Position numbers and translations under genes: made by a program. Positions 7,520 to 16,298 of a DNA stretch of 64,000 nt are shown piece by piece. The DNA lies in contig JAEWLJ010000023.1 of the NCBI GenBank assembly GCA_023393455.1, forward strand, positions 1 through 64,000. Direction: 5' to 3'. The notes below the pieces were generated by a model. It was not told the DNA's origin and did not search any database. It saw only the letters and a list, made by a program, of their open reading frames with translations. Numbering within the stretch: position 1 is the first letter of the stretch; each line of letters opens with the position of its first letter. This DNA comes from Methanobacteriota archaeon (lineage in GTDB: Archaea; Halobacteriota; Methanomicrobia; Methanomicrobiales; Methanoculleaceae).

Positions 7520-10500
7520 AGCCAGTGCTCCTGGATGATCCGCATGGACATATCCAGTTCATCATATACTTCATCCCGGATCGCAGAGTCGCGGATGTTG
7601 AGCGCCTCGCTCACGGCCAGATCAAGGACCTCCCTCGTGCGGTCTTCGTAACGCTCCGCATAGATCCTGCACGCTATATCGCCGAGCACGAACGCCCGCC
7701 GCGAGAGCGGCCTGATGATCCGGGCCTCCTCGAGCGCACAGAGCAGCATCCTGTCCGCAACCTCCTGCTGCCCTGCGTTCCTGGAGATGAGGTAGAGTTC
7801 GGTGTAGTAGGTCGCCCGCTTCGCCCGATCAGGCGCCGCACGTATCGCTCGATCGAGGGCGACCATGTCCTTTGTGGTGTAATCGCCGTTCCGGATCTTG
7901 TTCCGGCAGTCCAGGATCTTGGCATACACGGTGTTCTTCCATGTCGGAGGCATGTTCTGCTCGAGCTGGACCGTCAGGTTGTACCGGATCCTGTCGTCAT
8001 CGATTGCGGAGACGATACCGGCGGCCCGCTCCCGTGCGGCCGTCTTCCCGCTCGCCCGGTAGTACGAGAAGAGCATCTGGGCCATCCGCTGCTGCGCCAT
8101 GGCGGTGATGAACGGGATCTGAATGTAACCGGTGGTCTGCTCCATGCCGTTCAACAGTTCATCGATCTCCTCTTCGTCACCGTAAGACTCGGCGAACTGC
8201 GCCACGTCAAAGAGCATCGAGAGCCGGACGTAGGGAGAGGGGATGTTCACGACGGTGTGGCACATCGATGAGAGGATATCTTTTCTCTGCGCAGGTTCGC
8301 TGACCATGTCGAAGGCCGCCGCAAGCGCGTCCACGTACTCGACCGGGTCCTCGATCTTGCCGACCTGTCCCATCGCCCACTCGACGTCATCCTCGTGCCG
8401 GTTTACTGCACTGAGGTTTCTTGCGGCGTAGACCAGATTCTTCCTGACGAACGCCTCCCGCTCGCCCCCTGTGGTGTCAAGGATCTTCTGCGCCTCGAGA
8501 AGGTAGTCTCTGGCCGCATCGTGATCGATCCCGGCCATGAGCCCGGCGAGGTCGGCGAGCATGATCGCGCGAACGGATGGTTCGGAGAGGTCGCCGATGG
8601 TCTCGTGGAGCCTTCGGATGATCGTCTCGGCCCGCTCGACGTTATCGAGGGCCGAGTAGGCGCTCACGATCCGGTACATCCCGGTGTAGCGCGCATAGAC
8701 ATCGCTGGTGTGTTCGAGGAGCCGGTACATCAGTTCGAGCACCGGCTGTGCTGCCACCCCTCCCTTGATCCCTTCGAGCAGGTAAGCCGTCACCTCATAC
8801 GGGTCGGCCGAGTCGAACTCTTTCGTGTAGTCGGTGAAGAACGTGAGGATCCGCTGGATCATGGCGGTGCGTTCGTATTCGCCGTCGATCTCCAGGGAGA
8901 AGAGCGACATGGGCGCCACAAAGATCGGGCTCGCGTAGACCTGCGTGTACTCGAGCATGATATCGACGTAACTCGCTATCTTGATCGATATCTCCTCGCG
9001 CGGGGTGCTGGTTTTGAGGAGATCGAGCGCGATCTCGAACGACTCCATCATGCCGTCGAAGATCTGCGTCTCCTCCCTGGAGAGGTGGTCTGCCACCTGC
9101 AGGCTCCCGACCCGGACGTAGCCTTCGACAAGGGGATCGGCCAGTTGCCGCTGCAGGGACGGGTCGGCGATCTGGGAGAGGATCTGGCCTGCCTCGTCCA
9201 GCGCCTGGAGCGAGAGTTGTTCTATCCCGTACATGATCAGGCCGTGGACGACCTTGCCCATCGCAAAGAGGCAGTAGTCCCGCTCTAAGAGGGACGTGGA
9301 GAGAACCCGCATCCCGTGGAGCAGGTCGAGGTCGGCATCCTCAACGGCGAGCACGGCAGCCTGGTCCACGATGCCCCCCATCGCCTCGGCCCGTGCCCGC
9401 TGGTCCACGATCTCGCAGGTGAGTCCGGTCGCGTGCCGGAGGAGATCCCGGTCTTTCCGGGCGACGCCGACCCGTGCCATCTCGACTGCGATGGTCGAGA
9501 TGGCCTGCTCACGGAGTTCCTGGTTGCCGATCTGGCTCACCAGATCCACGAGAGACGACGGGTCTTTCTGGCGGACGAATCCCCGCTCGATCAGGATGGT
9601 GCTGCAATCGAAAAGCAGGGTGTCCTGTGCGCGGTGCGAGCCCGCGAGTTCCTTTATGGCCGGTATGTGCCTGACGACCTCGTCAAAGTCGTACTCCTTG
9701 CAGAAGTCGGTCACCGCCTGGTGAACCAGCGAATCGGCGATATCGATCTCCAGTGTGGCGAGGATGTTCTCGCGGACGAGCCCGATCTCGTCGCGCCGGA
9801 GCCCCTCTTTGATCAGGCGGACACTGGTGTCGAAAAACTGGGCGTTGATCCTCTGTACACTGCCGCTGGCCTTCTTCATGACCTCGATCGCGTGATAGAA
9901 GTCGCCCATGCGGGAGAGTGCGTCGGTGATCTGCCGGTAGAGTTGGGCCGCTTTCACGGCATCGCAGGACTCGTCGATCAGCGGTGTGATGTCGAGAAGG
10001 ATGGTCGGGTTGCCGCTCTTCTCGACGACCGCGATCCCGGAGAGGACGATCTCTTCGATGGGAAACTGGGTCTCTCCCGCACCCCGGGCGTTGAACTCGA
10101 ACGCCTTCTCGAGGAACCAGCGCTCCCCGCTCCGTTCAGCTTTCTTCAGGAGTTCGAGGACGAGGGTCTGGCCTGCCCACGGCTTTTTGTCGTCGATACT
10201 GAGCAGTCTGGCGTATACCTGTTTTTTGTCTCGCTGGCGGTCGAGGAGATGCTCGGTCAGAATCGCGAGAATCTCCGTAAGCCGCTCTTCAGGGATATCC
10301 GGAAGAGAGTCGAGGATATGCTCGATATTGGAGACCTCCTTCTTCAGGGAGGATTTCCAGGCGGCGTCCACGATGTCGGCGATTGAGTTGGTGCGCCGGA
10401 TCTTCTGGTTGATATCGGCGGCGCTTGAAAGCCCGCGGATCACGAGGTTGATCTCGCCGGCCTCGATGCCGGCTCCGGCAATCGCCCGTGCCACGTCGGC

Positions 10501-11082
10501 GTGGAGTTGCGACTGCCGCGATATGTCGCCGATCTCGGGGAGCGTCTGGAGAGCATACTGCATGATCTCGACGTTCCGGTGCTTCTGCCCGTACCTGATG
10601 AAGAGGGGGATGATCTCGGAGAGGATTGCCGAGCGGTATTTGCGGATACTGATCTTATTGAATGCCTCTCCAGATTTTTCGATGTAATGGATGTCGCCGG
10701 TCTCAATCCCGGCTTCGACGAGGTCACGGGAGATCCGGGCGAGGATATCTGATTGGTGGCTCTTGCGATCGAGTTTATCGACCAGCGTGAATATCGCGGA
10801 GAACCACGCTTCGTCCTTCTTCTCGGTATAGATAACGGCAGCACGATTGGCGAGTTCGAATATCTCTTCTCTGCTCGGTTCGATGACCTGGCTCAGGAGT
10901 TCCGGGTGGCCTTCGTTGAACGCCGCTTCGACCAGAGCGGCATTCATCTGCTCGTAGAGCGATCTCTTCTCCTTCCTTGTCTGGGTCTCCGATATGTCCG
11001 AAGCTACCCTTTCAAGCTCACGCAGATCGCCAGAAGAGATAGCGGAGTTGATCTTCTGTTTTATCTGTAGTTTTCCATCCAT
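7516..11082 (-). CDS. Large all-helical repeat protein of unknown function
   Basis: 1188 residues, cytoplasmic (no signal peptide or membrane segment), and rich in Leu, Ile, Glu, Arg and Ala. The sequence is a succession of amphipathic helix pairs, for example ILARISRDLVEAGIETGD near 110-130 and HADVARAIAGAGIEAGE near 193-210, giving an alpha-solenoid look (TPR- or HEAT-like) without a canonical repeat consensus. No catalytic motif, P-loop or zinc site is evident. A scaffold or protein-binding role is inferred only from the architecture. It is followed, with GTGA overlap, by acylphosphatase, and the pair converges on the orphan cas1. The family is not recognised. Confidence 0.8.
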   Translation of the reverse strand: MDGKLQIKQKINSAISSGDLRELERVASDISETQTRKEKRSLYEQMNAALVEAAFNEGHPELLSQVIEPSREEIFELANRAAVIYTEKKDEAWFSAIFTLVDKLDRKSHQSDILARISRDLVEAGIETGDIHYIEKSGEAFNKISIRKYRSAILSEIIPLFIRYGQKHRNVEIMQYALQTLPEIGDISRQSQLHADVARAIAGAGIEAGEINLVIRGLSSAADINQKIRRTNSIADIVDAAWKSSLKKEVSNIEHILDSLPDIPEERLTEILAILTEHLLDRQRDKKQVYARLLSIDDKKPWAGQTLVLELLKKAERSGERWFLEKAFEFNARGAGETQFPIEEIVLSGIAVVEKSGNPTILLDITPLIDESCDAVKAAQLYRQITDALSRMGDFYHAIEVMKKASGSVQRINAQFFDTSVRLIKEGLRRDEIGLVRENILATLEIDIADSLVHQAVTDFCKEYDFDEVVRHIPAIKELAGSHRAQDTLLFDCSTILIERGFVRQKDPSSLVDLVSQIGNQELREQAISTIAVEMARVGVARKDRDLLRHATGLTCEIVDQRARAEAMGGIVDQAAVLAVEDADLDLLHGMRVLSTSLLERDYCLFAMGKVVHGLIMYGIEQLSLQALDEAGQILSQIADPSLQRQLADPLVEGYVRVGSLQVADHLSREETQIFDGMMESFEIALDLLKTSTPREEISIKIASYVDIMLEYTQVYASPIFVAPMSLFSLEIDGEYERTAMIQRILTFFTDYTKEFDSADPYEVTAYLLEGIKGGVAAQPVLELMYRLLEHTSDVYARYTGMYRIVSAYSALDNVERAETIIRRLHETIGDLSEPSVRAIMLADLAGLMAGIDHDAARDYLLEAQKILDTTGGEREAFVRKNLVYAARNLSAVNRHEDDVEWAMGQVGKIEDPVEYVDALAAAFDMVSEPAQRKDILSSMCHTVVNIPSPYVRLSMLFDVAQFAESYGDEEEIDELLNGMEQTTGYIQIPFITAMAQQRMAQMLFSYYRASGKTAARERAAGIVSAIDDDRIRYNLTVQLEQNMPPTWKNTVYAKILDCRNKIRNGDYTTKDMVALDRAIRAAPDRAKRATYYTELYLISRNAGQQEVADRMLLCALEEARIIRPLSRRAFVLGDIACRIYAERYEDRTREVLDLAVSEALNIRDSAIRDEVYDELDMSMRIIQEHWL

Positions 11083-11336
11083 TTTGATCAGCGCCCCCCC
11101 GTGGGTTCTGCATCATGGATATCCATCATCGGATATATAGGTTGCCCCCCTCTCACAAGAATGTTTTTCTATCGATTTTGCGAGTTCCTCCAAAATATCA
11201 GGGATAGGGTGAGGGATAGCAGTCATCCCGGGCATCCCGTGCAAAACTGCTTCATGTGGGGTCGGTCCCGCAGTGAGGGGTGAGGGGTTGGCGGGCCTGC
11301 CCGCCCGGAGGTGAAGTTGCTGGAACTCCTCCGGTT

Positions 11337-12695
11337 CTAATGACTCGTTGCAACCTTCATGATCTCACGGTACATGGCGTCCGCGACGGCCGGATCCTTT
11401 GCCTCGATCATGACCCGGATCATCGGTTCCGTGCCCGATGCCCGCACCAACGCCCAGACGTTCTCCCTGACGATCTTGACGCCGTCGATCTTCTCGATGG
11501 TCTCTCCTGCAAACGCCTCTTCGACGGTGCGGACGAGCGCTGCCGGGTCGGCGGTGTGGTGCTTCTCCTTGACCAGGTGGTATGCGGGGAGTTCGTCGAC
11601 GATATCTGAGAGTTTCCTGCCCTTATGGCTCGCGAGCACTGCCACCATCATGGCGGCAGTCATGCCCCCGTCCCGGCAGAACTGGTGATCGGGATAGATC
11701 AGGCCGCCGTTCCCTTCGCCGCCGAACGAGACCTTCCTGCCTTCGCCGATCAGCCCGAGCATCCTCCTCGCGACGTAGATGCTCCCAACGGGTGTATAAT
11801 CAACGGTGCAGCCGTGTTTCTCCGCGATATCCCGTATCAGCCGGGAGGTGGCGACCGGGGTGACGACGAGCCCCTCCCCATTCCTCGAACAGACATAGTC
11901 CTCGATGAGGCCGAACTCATAGTTCTCTTCTATATAGCGTCCTTTGGTATCGACGAAGACCGCCCGGTCGGCGTCGCCGTCGTGCGCCACCCCGAAGTCG
12001 GCGCCCGTTGCGAGGACCATCTCCGAGAGGGGCTGCAATCCTTCGGGGGTCGGCTCAGGCATCCGGCCCGGGAAGGTGCCGTCGAGCCGGGCGTTGATGG
12101 TATGGACCCGGCACCCCATCCTCGAGAGGATGATCGGTGTCGTGAGCGCCGCAGGTCCGGAGCCGGGGTCGACGACGACGGTCATGCCCTCGCCGATGCC
12201 CGCTGGGAAGTGCCCCACGATGGCCTCGATGTACTCCTCGAGCCGGTCGAGTGCAGCACTCTCGCTGCCGACGCCCTCCCAGTCGGCCACGTCGAACTCC
12301 TCGGCAAAGAACCGGCCCTCGAGCTGGATGATCTCCTCATCAGCCATCTCGGTGCCGTCGGCCTCGATGATCTTCACGCCGTTATATTCGGGCGGGTTGT
12401 GCGATGCGGTGATCATCGCGCCGCCGGCAAACTGATTGGTCTTGATGATGTACTGCAGGGCCGGGGTAGGGAGGATGCCCATGTCCACCACGTCGCACCC
12501 GGTCATCAGGAGCCCGGCCTTGAGGGCGTGGGTCAGGGCTTCGCCGGACGTCCGCGTATCTCTGCCGACCGCGATGCGGCCTCTTCTCATCGATCCAAGC
12601 GCGGCGCCAATCTTGAGGATGAGGGCCGGTGTCATCGTCTCTCCGATCACGCCCCGCACGCCGTTCGTTCCAAACATCTGTTTCTCGTTTCCCAT
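11337..12695 (-). CDS. glmM: Phosphoglucosamine mutase / phosphohexomutase (GlmM type)
   Basis: 452 residues of the alpha-D-phosphohexomutase superfamily. It begins MFGTNGVRGVIGETM after a short lead; the phosphoserine loop is MITASHNPPEYNG, the metal loop AHDGDADRAVFVD, the sugar-binding loop FGGEGNGGLIYP, and the phosphate-binding end VRASGTEPMIRVM. It interconverts hexosamine (or hexose) 1- and 6-phosphates for UDP-GlcNAc supply. Archaeal GlmM and phosphomannomutases are hard to separate by sequence. The start is supported by GGAGAGGTGA just upstream. It is the last gene of an operon with MobB-MoaE, four bases away. Confidence 0.87.
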   Translation of the reverse strand: MGNEKQMFGTNGVRGVIGETMTPALILKIGAALGSMRRGRIAVGRDTRTSGEALTHALKAGLLMTGCDVVDMGILPTPALQYIIKTNQFAGGAMITASHNPPEYNGVKIIEADGTEMADEEIIQLEGRFFAEEFDVADWEGVGSESAALDRLEEYIEAIVGHFPAGIGEGMTVVVDPGSGPAALTTPIILSRMGCRVHTINARLDGTFPGRMPEPTPEGLQPLSEMVLATGADFGVAHDGDADRAVFVDTKGRYIEENYEFGLIEDYVCSRNGEGLVVTPVATSRLIRDIAEKHGCTVDYTPVGSIYVARRMLGLIGEGRKVSFGGEGNGGLIYPDHQFCRDGGMTAAMMVAVLASHKGRKLSDIVDELPAYHLVKEKHHTADPAALVRTVEEAFAGETIEKIDGVKIVRENVWALVRASGTEPMIRVMIEAKDPAVADAMYREIMKVATSH

Positions 12696-12699
12696 TCAG

Positions 12700-13455
12700 T
12701 CACCTCTCCACGTCGTGTAGTTCCCGTTTCAGCCGGTCGATGGCGTTCGCAGCGGCGGCGAACGCTTCCTGCCTGTGCTCTGCGAGTATAGCAAGATATG
12801 TTATATCCTCTCCTGCATAGAGCCTCCCTTTCCGGTGGTAAAACCGGGCGCCGATGATTCCCGGAACGGCCTCCATCTCTTTTCGGATGCTCTCAGCCAC
12901 GACATCGACGCCCTCGTCGAAGTCCAGGTATTCCGTCCGGTCGTCACCCGACCACTCCCTGACGATCCCGTTGAATGTGAGGATCGCCCCGGTGTGCGAG
13001 ACGCCGCATTCGCGTTTCAGTTCCCTGACCAGCCCCTCGACGGTGTAGTAGTCCTCGAACTGGTCGAGTGCGGCGACCGTCTCCTCGACTGTGGGGTTGC
13101 GGAGGACGACGTTCTCGCTCGGAAGGTCGCCTATCACGATCCGCGGGAACGATCTCGACTTGAACCCCTCGAGTATAGCGTATTCAGTCCCGGCGTTGCA
13201 GAGGACCTTCAGGGTGGAGTTGAGATCGCTCTCGCGCCTGACGATGACCGACTTCTCTTCATCGAGACCCCCGGATATAGCAGCATACGATTCATAGTAT
13301 GCGGTGGTGTCCTTTCCGGGCTCGAGTGAAAAACCGTGGTGCCCGAGATGTTTAACTGCTCCAACGGCTCCGTGCACGGAGAGCGCCCCGATCAGGCTCT
13401 TTATGAACGTGGTCTTCCCGGCGTTCGAGCGGCCGACGATCTGTATGATCTTCAT
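12700..13455 (-). CDS. MobB-MoaE fusion: molybdopterin-guanine dinucleotide protein B with a molybdopterin synthase large-subunit domain
   Basis: 251 residues. Residues 1-125 are a MobB-type P-loop GTPase (IIQIVGRSNAGKTTFI, later VKHLGHHGFSLEPGKDT and AILEGFKSRSFPRIVIG). Residues 128-251 are MoaE-like: SHTGAILTFNGIVREWS, GARFYHRKGRLYAGEDI and AFAAAANAIDRLKRELHD. MoaE with MoaD inserts the dithiolene sulfurs of molybdopterin; MobB helps load the cofactor. The MoaE tail ends earlier than typical, after RELHDVER, without the usual PIWK ending. Its start overlaps the upstream gene by ATGA. Confidence 0.87.
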   Translation of the reverse strand: MKIIQIVGRSNAGKTTFIKSLIGALSVHGAVGAVKHLGHHGFSLEPGKDTTAYYESYAAISGGLDEEKSVIVRRESDLNSTLKVLCNAGTEYAILEGFKSRSFPRIVIGDLPSENVVLRNPTVEETVAALDQFEDYYTVEGLVRELKRECGVSHTGAILTFNGIVREWSGDDRTEYLDFDEGVDVVAESIRKEMEAVPGIIGARFYHRKGRLYAGEDITYLAILAEHRQEAFAAAANAIDRLKRELHDVER

Positions 13456-14039
13456 GGTTCCCCGCCCTCCCCTTCTTCGGTCTGCGTCTCCTGGCTGCCC
13501 GCCTCCTGCTCCTCTTCTCCCTGGCTCCCTTCCTGGCCGGGCCGGGCCTTCAGGATGACCGAAGCCGCCTCGGCCACGCCTCGCATCACCTCGGTGATCC
13601 GGTCCTCGACGTCGATCTCGTCGTCGAGGTTCAGGCTCGTCCCTTCCACCTCCAGCAGGAATCGGGCGACCTCGCTCGCCTCAAAGAGGATCTCGTCGAG
13701 TTCTTCTGCGGTGAAAAAACCGCACATCGCTCCGTAAAAGAATGTGGCTCCTGCTTTCTTCACCTTCTTCTTGAACGAGCTCCTTGCCTGATTGACCGCC
13801 TGCGGGGAGTAGGAGTCGACCATGAACGGGCAGAGCTCGGGGAGGTTCTCGCCGATGAATGTCATCTCTGAGCCGCTGGTGGTCTTGAAGTCTGCGCAGA
13901 GGCGGGCTATCGCCCACTCGCGGGCGGTGATGTGGGTGTGTTTGCGCAGGAACTGGTTGACCCGCTGGTAGGTGGCGCCGTCCACCTTCTTGAACTTCTG
14001 GTACTTGTTCGGGTCTTTGATGCTGTCTGGTCCTTCCAT
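13452..14039 (-). CDS. Conserved archaeal protein, DUF5806-like
   Basis: 195 residues. The body (1-155) is a compact helical domain with VNQFLRKHTHITAREWAIARL and FFYGAMCGFFTAEELDEIL; the last 35 residues are a Glu/Gln/Gly-rich disordered tail. I associate the body with the archaeal DUF5806 family from memory, so the name is tentative and the function is unknown. It is first in a three-gene unit with mobB-moaE (4-bp overlap) and glmM. The transcript begins in the gene-free region to its right. Confidence 0.7.
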   Translation of the reverse strand: MEGPDSIKDPNKYQKFKKVDGATYQRVNQFLRKHTHITAREWAIARLCADFKTTSGSEMTFIGENLPELCPFMVDSYSPQAVNQARSSFKKKVKKAGATFFYGAMCGFFTAEELDEILFEASEVARFLLEVEGTSLNLDDEIDVEDRITEVMRGVAEAASVILKARPGQEGSQGEEEQEAGSQETQTEEGEGGEP

Positions 14040-15115
14040 TTTATCTACCTCTTGTTGGTTTTGCTATTTCAATAAGGCTGGTCGAACGGTGGTGCTTCGA
14101 GAGAAGCCGGATGTGCTGTCGGAATCGCTTGCCCTGCTGGCTGCCGGCGTCACAACCGTCCCGGTTAATCATATAGCATCATGTGGTTTATTCCTGCCCC
14201 TTTCTTCCCGGTGCGGGGCGGTCTAACCGGGTCATCCGGGTGGGGCGTTGCCCATTTGGGCGCAATACTCGGGCCGGGTATCGCTCCTGGGGGAATGCCC
14301 GGGTCTACCGTTCGCACCCGTCCGGGTTCGATGCCTCCGGGTCGCCTGGGGCTCCAGTGTGCGCAACTTCCCGGGGCCTGCGGGCTCAAAGGGGGCGATA
14401 CCTGTGGGATGATGCCTGGTTACCTGAATCTCCCCCGAAAGGGTCCCTATCTTGCCTGCTCTCCTTCGGGCGGCCGCCGGGAATTCGGCACCCTCGTATC
14501 GTGATTTTGAGCCACGATCGTGCTCGCTCCCATGGGTGAGGTTGTCTCAAGGGTTAATCGGGCATCTCTGCACATCTATGGTGGTCTTTTATATAGGGGC
14601 CGAAGGTGCAGGCCGCGTGGCGCCTGTGCTGCTCCCGGATCGTTCACTTTCATCCCGCGCGGTATGGGGTTCATATACCTGAAAGAGGACGTATTCTGTA
14701 GGGTTTGTCACCCGCCCACCCGGGATGGGCAGCCCCGCATACCTCCGAACTCCGATATCAACTGCATCACCGGATACCCTTTTTTTATGGATCGGGTGAA
14801 ATCTGTCTCTCTTTAACGCTCTGACGCATTTTGTGAGTGATTTTGCCTGGGTGGGGCGTCGCCTGCTACGGCTGCAGGGTTCTTGCGGGTTATTTCTCTT
14901 CTGCCGGGATCTCTTCCTGCCTGTGCATCCGGTGCATGGTGGGGTCCTTTTGCCGGGCTGTCTCCTCTACAGCGGCTTTTTTGGCGCAGAAGCATGTGGT
15001 CCGGGGGCTCGTGGCCCCCCCTCATGTCTGGTGGGCTTTAGGGTGATGCAATCCGTTGCGGGGAATAGGCATTTACCGCAATCTTGATATAATTCGATAT
15101 TTAATGTATTGTACA
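14040..15115. other. Gene-free kilobase between DUF5806-like gene and xerA
   Basis: No frame has protein-like composition on either strand. It must hold the promoter of the minus-strand operon starting at 14039 and that of xerA: the last 50 bases before 15116 are AT-rich with TTGATATAATTCGATAT. Inside lies an isolated strong TATA element at 14586-14597 and a T7 run at 14780-14786, which could bound a short non-coding transcript. No tRNA, SRP RNA or RNase P RNA signature is visible, and no Orc1/Cdc6 gene is near. Confidence 0.55.
14586..14597 (+). promoter_or_regulatory. Isolated archaeal TATA box in a gene-free region
   Basis: CTTTTATATAGG is a near-ideal archaeal TATA box. There is no gene downstream in a suitable position: the frame at 14520-14816 looks random. 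Transcription would start near 14622 and could stop at the T7 run at 14780-14786, giving an RNA of about 160 nt. It may drive a small RNA; this is inference. Confidence 0.4.
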
Positions 15116-16030
15116 ATGCAAAACGCCTCTTTCTCGGAATGGCTGGATCGCTTCGGCGGGTACCTCCGGATGCGGAACTACTCGCCCCGGACCATTGACA
15201 AATACCTGCAGACCCTCCGGCGCTTCGCCCGGTATGCCTGGCTCCGGCAGAACTCGGACGAGGTCTCGTTCGATGACGCCGCGTGCGAGAACGCTTTGCT
15301 GGATGCGGATGTCAACGTCTCGACGGCCCTCGTCACCGATTTCTTCTCCTATCTCACGGAGAAGCAGGATTACAAGCCCAAGACCCTCCACCGGATGATC
15401 TCGACGCTCTCGTCGTTCTACCGGTATCTCTACGTGCAGGGGGTCGTGGTCGCCGACCCGATGATTGGGGTGGAACGGCCCCGGATCAAGAATCAGGAGC
15501 TGAAATACCTCAAACACAGTCAGGTTATCCGCCTGATCAACACCATCGAGAGCGAACGCGACCGGCTGATCGTCCGCCTTATCTACGCAACAGGCGTCCG
15601 TGTTTCGGAACTTTGCGCGATGTGCGTCGAGGATATCGATTTCGAGGATCAGACGATACGGGTGAAGGGGAAAGGCGACAAAATAAGGACTGTTTTCGTA
15701 GATGATGAGACCCTTGAAGAGGTTAACCAGTTTATCGGCAACAAGATCGTAGGGCCGCTCTTTCTGGGCCAGCAGGGCAACCACATCTCTCCGCGAACCG
15801 TTCAGCATCTCTTCAAGCAATACGCTCCTTCCGGGATTACGCCGCATAAAATCCGCCATTCCTATGCGAGCGAACTCTATCGCCGTTCAAAGAACCTCCG
15901 TGTCGTGCAGGAGAACCTGGGGCACTCCTCCATCAAGACGACCGAGATCTACCTGCACACCGACATCGACGAGCGTAAACGCGTCTATCAGCAGTATTTC
16001 CCGCTCTCGAACGGGAAAAAAGAGGAGTGA
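15116..16030 (+). CDS. xerA: Tyrosine recombinase, XerA/XerC-D-like
   Basis: 304 residues from the ATG at 15116, chosen because the AT-rich promoter lies directly before it; a longer in-frame start at 15056 would run through that promoter. An N-terminal SAM-like core-binding domain (NYSPRTIDKYLQTLRRFAR) precedes the catalytic domain. Catalytic residues by count from this start: R162 (ATGVRVSELC), H244 and R247 (PHKIRHSYASEL), H270 (LGHSSIKTTEIYLH) and nucleophile Y279. The size and lack of phage neighbours suggest the housekeeping archaeal Xer that resolves chromosome dimers, rather than a prophage integrase. No obvious dif site was identified. Confidence 0.87.
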   Translation: MQNASFSEWLDRFGGYLRMRNYSPRTIDKYLQTLRRFARYAWLRQNSDEVSFDDAACENALLDADVNVSTALVTDFFSYLTEKQDYKPKTLHRMISTLSSFYRYLYVQGVVVADPMIGVERPRIKNQELKYLKHSQVIRLINTIESERDRLIVRLIYATGVRVSELCAMCVEDIDFEDQTIRVKGKGDKIRTVFVDDETLEEVNQFIGNKIVGPLFLGQQGNHISPRTVQHLFKQYAPSGITPHKIRHSYASELYRRSKNLRVVQENLGHSSIKTTEIYLHTDIDERKRVYQQYFPLSNGKKEE

Positions 16031-16298
16031 TCCGGCCCGGTGGACGATCTGGATAAACTGCATGATGCTATATGGGTGGCGGCCGACGTGGCACTCCATT
16101 GCGCAGGCGTGCCGGGTGGGGGTTCCCGGCACCTGCACAGGTTTATTTGCCCCGTTTCCGCGTCGAGGGCCGGGAATTTATTGATCCGCGTCCTCATCTT
16201 CGCGAAAAAACCTGTCTCGTCCCAGGGCATTCCCTCGCCTTTGTCCCCTTCCCCTTCCCCCGGGAACGCTCAAATCACTGGAGTGTCTATCAGTCTAT

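Noticed and set aside
11290..11305. Hairpin GGCGGGC-CT-GCCCGCC between the helical-repeat gene and glmM as a terminator
   Set aside because: It has no T-run beside it and archaeal termination relies mainly on T-tracts; strong GC palindromes are common in this DNA.
15061..15115. Possible archaeal dif site in the AT-rich TTGATATAATTCGATATTTA upstream of xerA
   Set aside because: The halves GATATAAT and CGATATT form a direct rather than inverted repeat, so the arms are not palindromic as in dif. It is better read as the xerA promoter.
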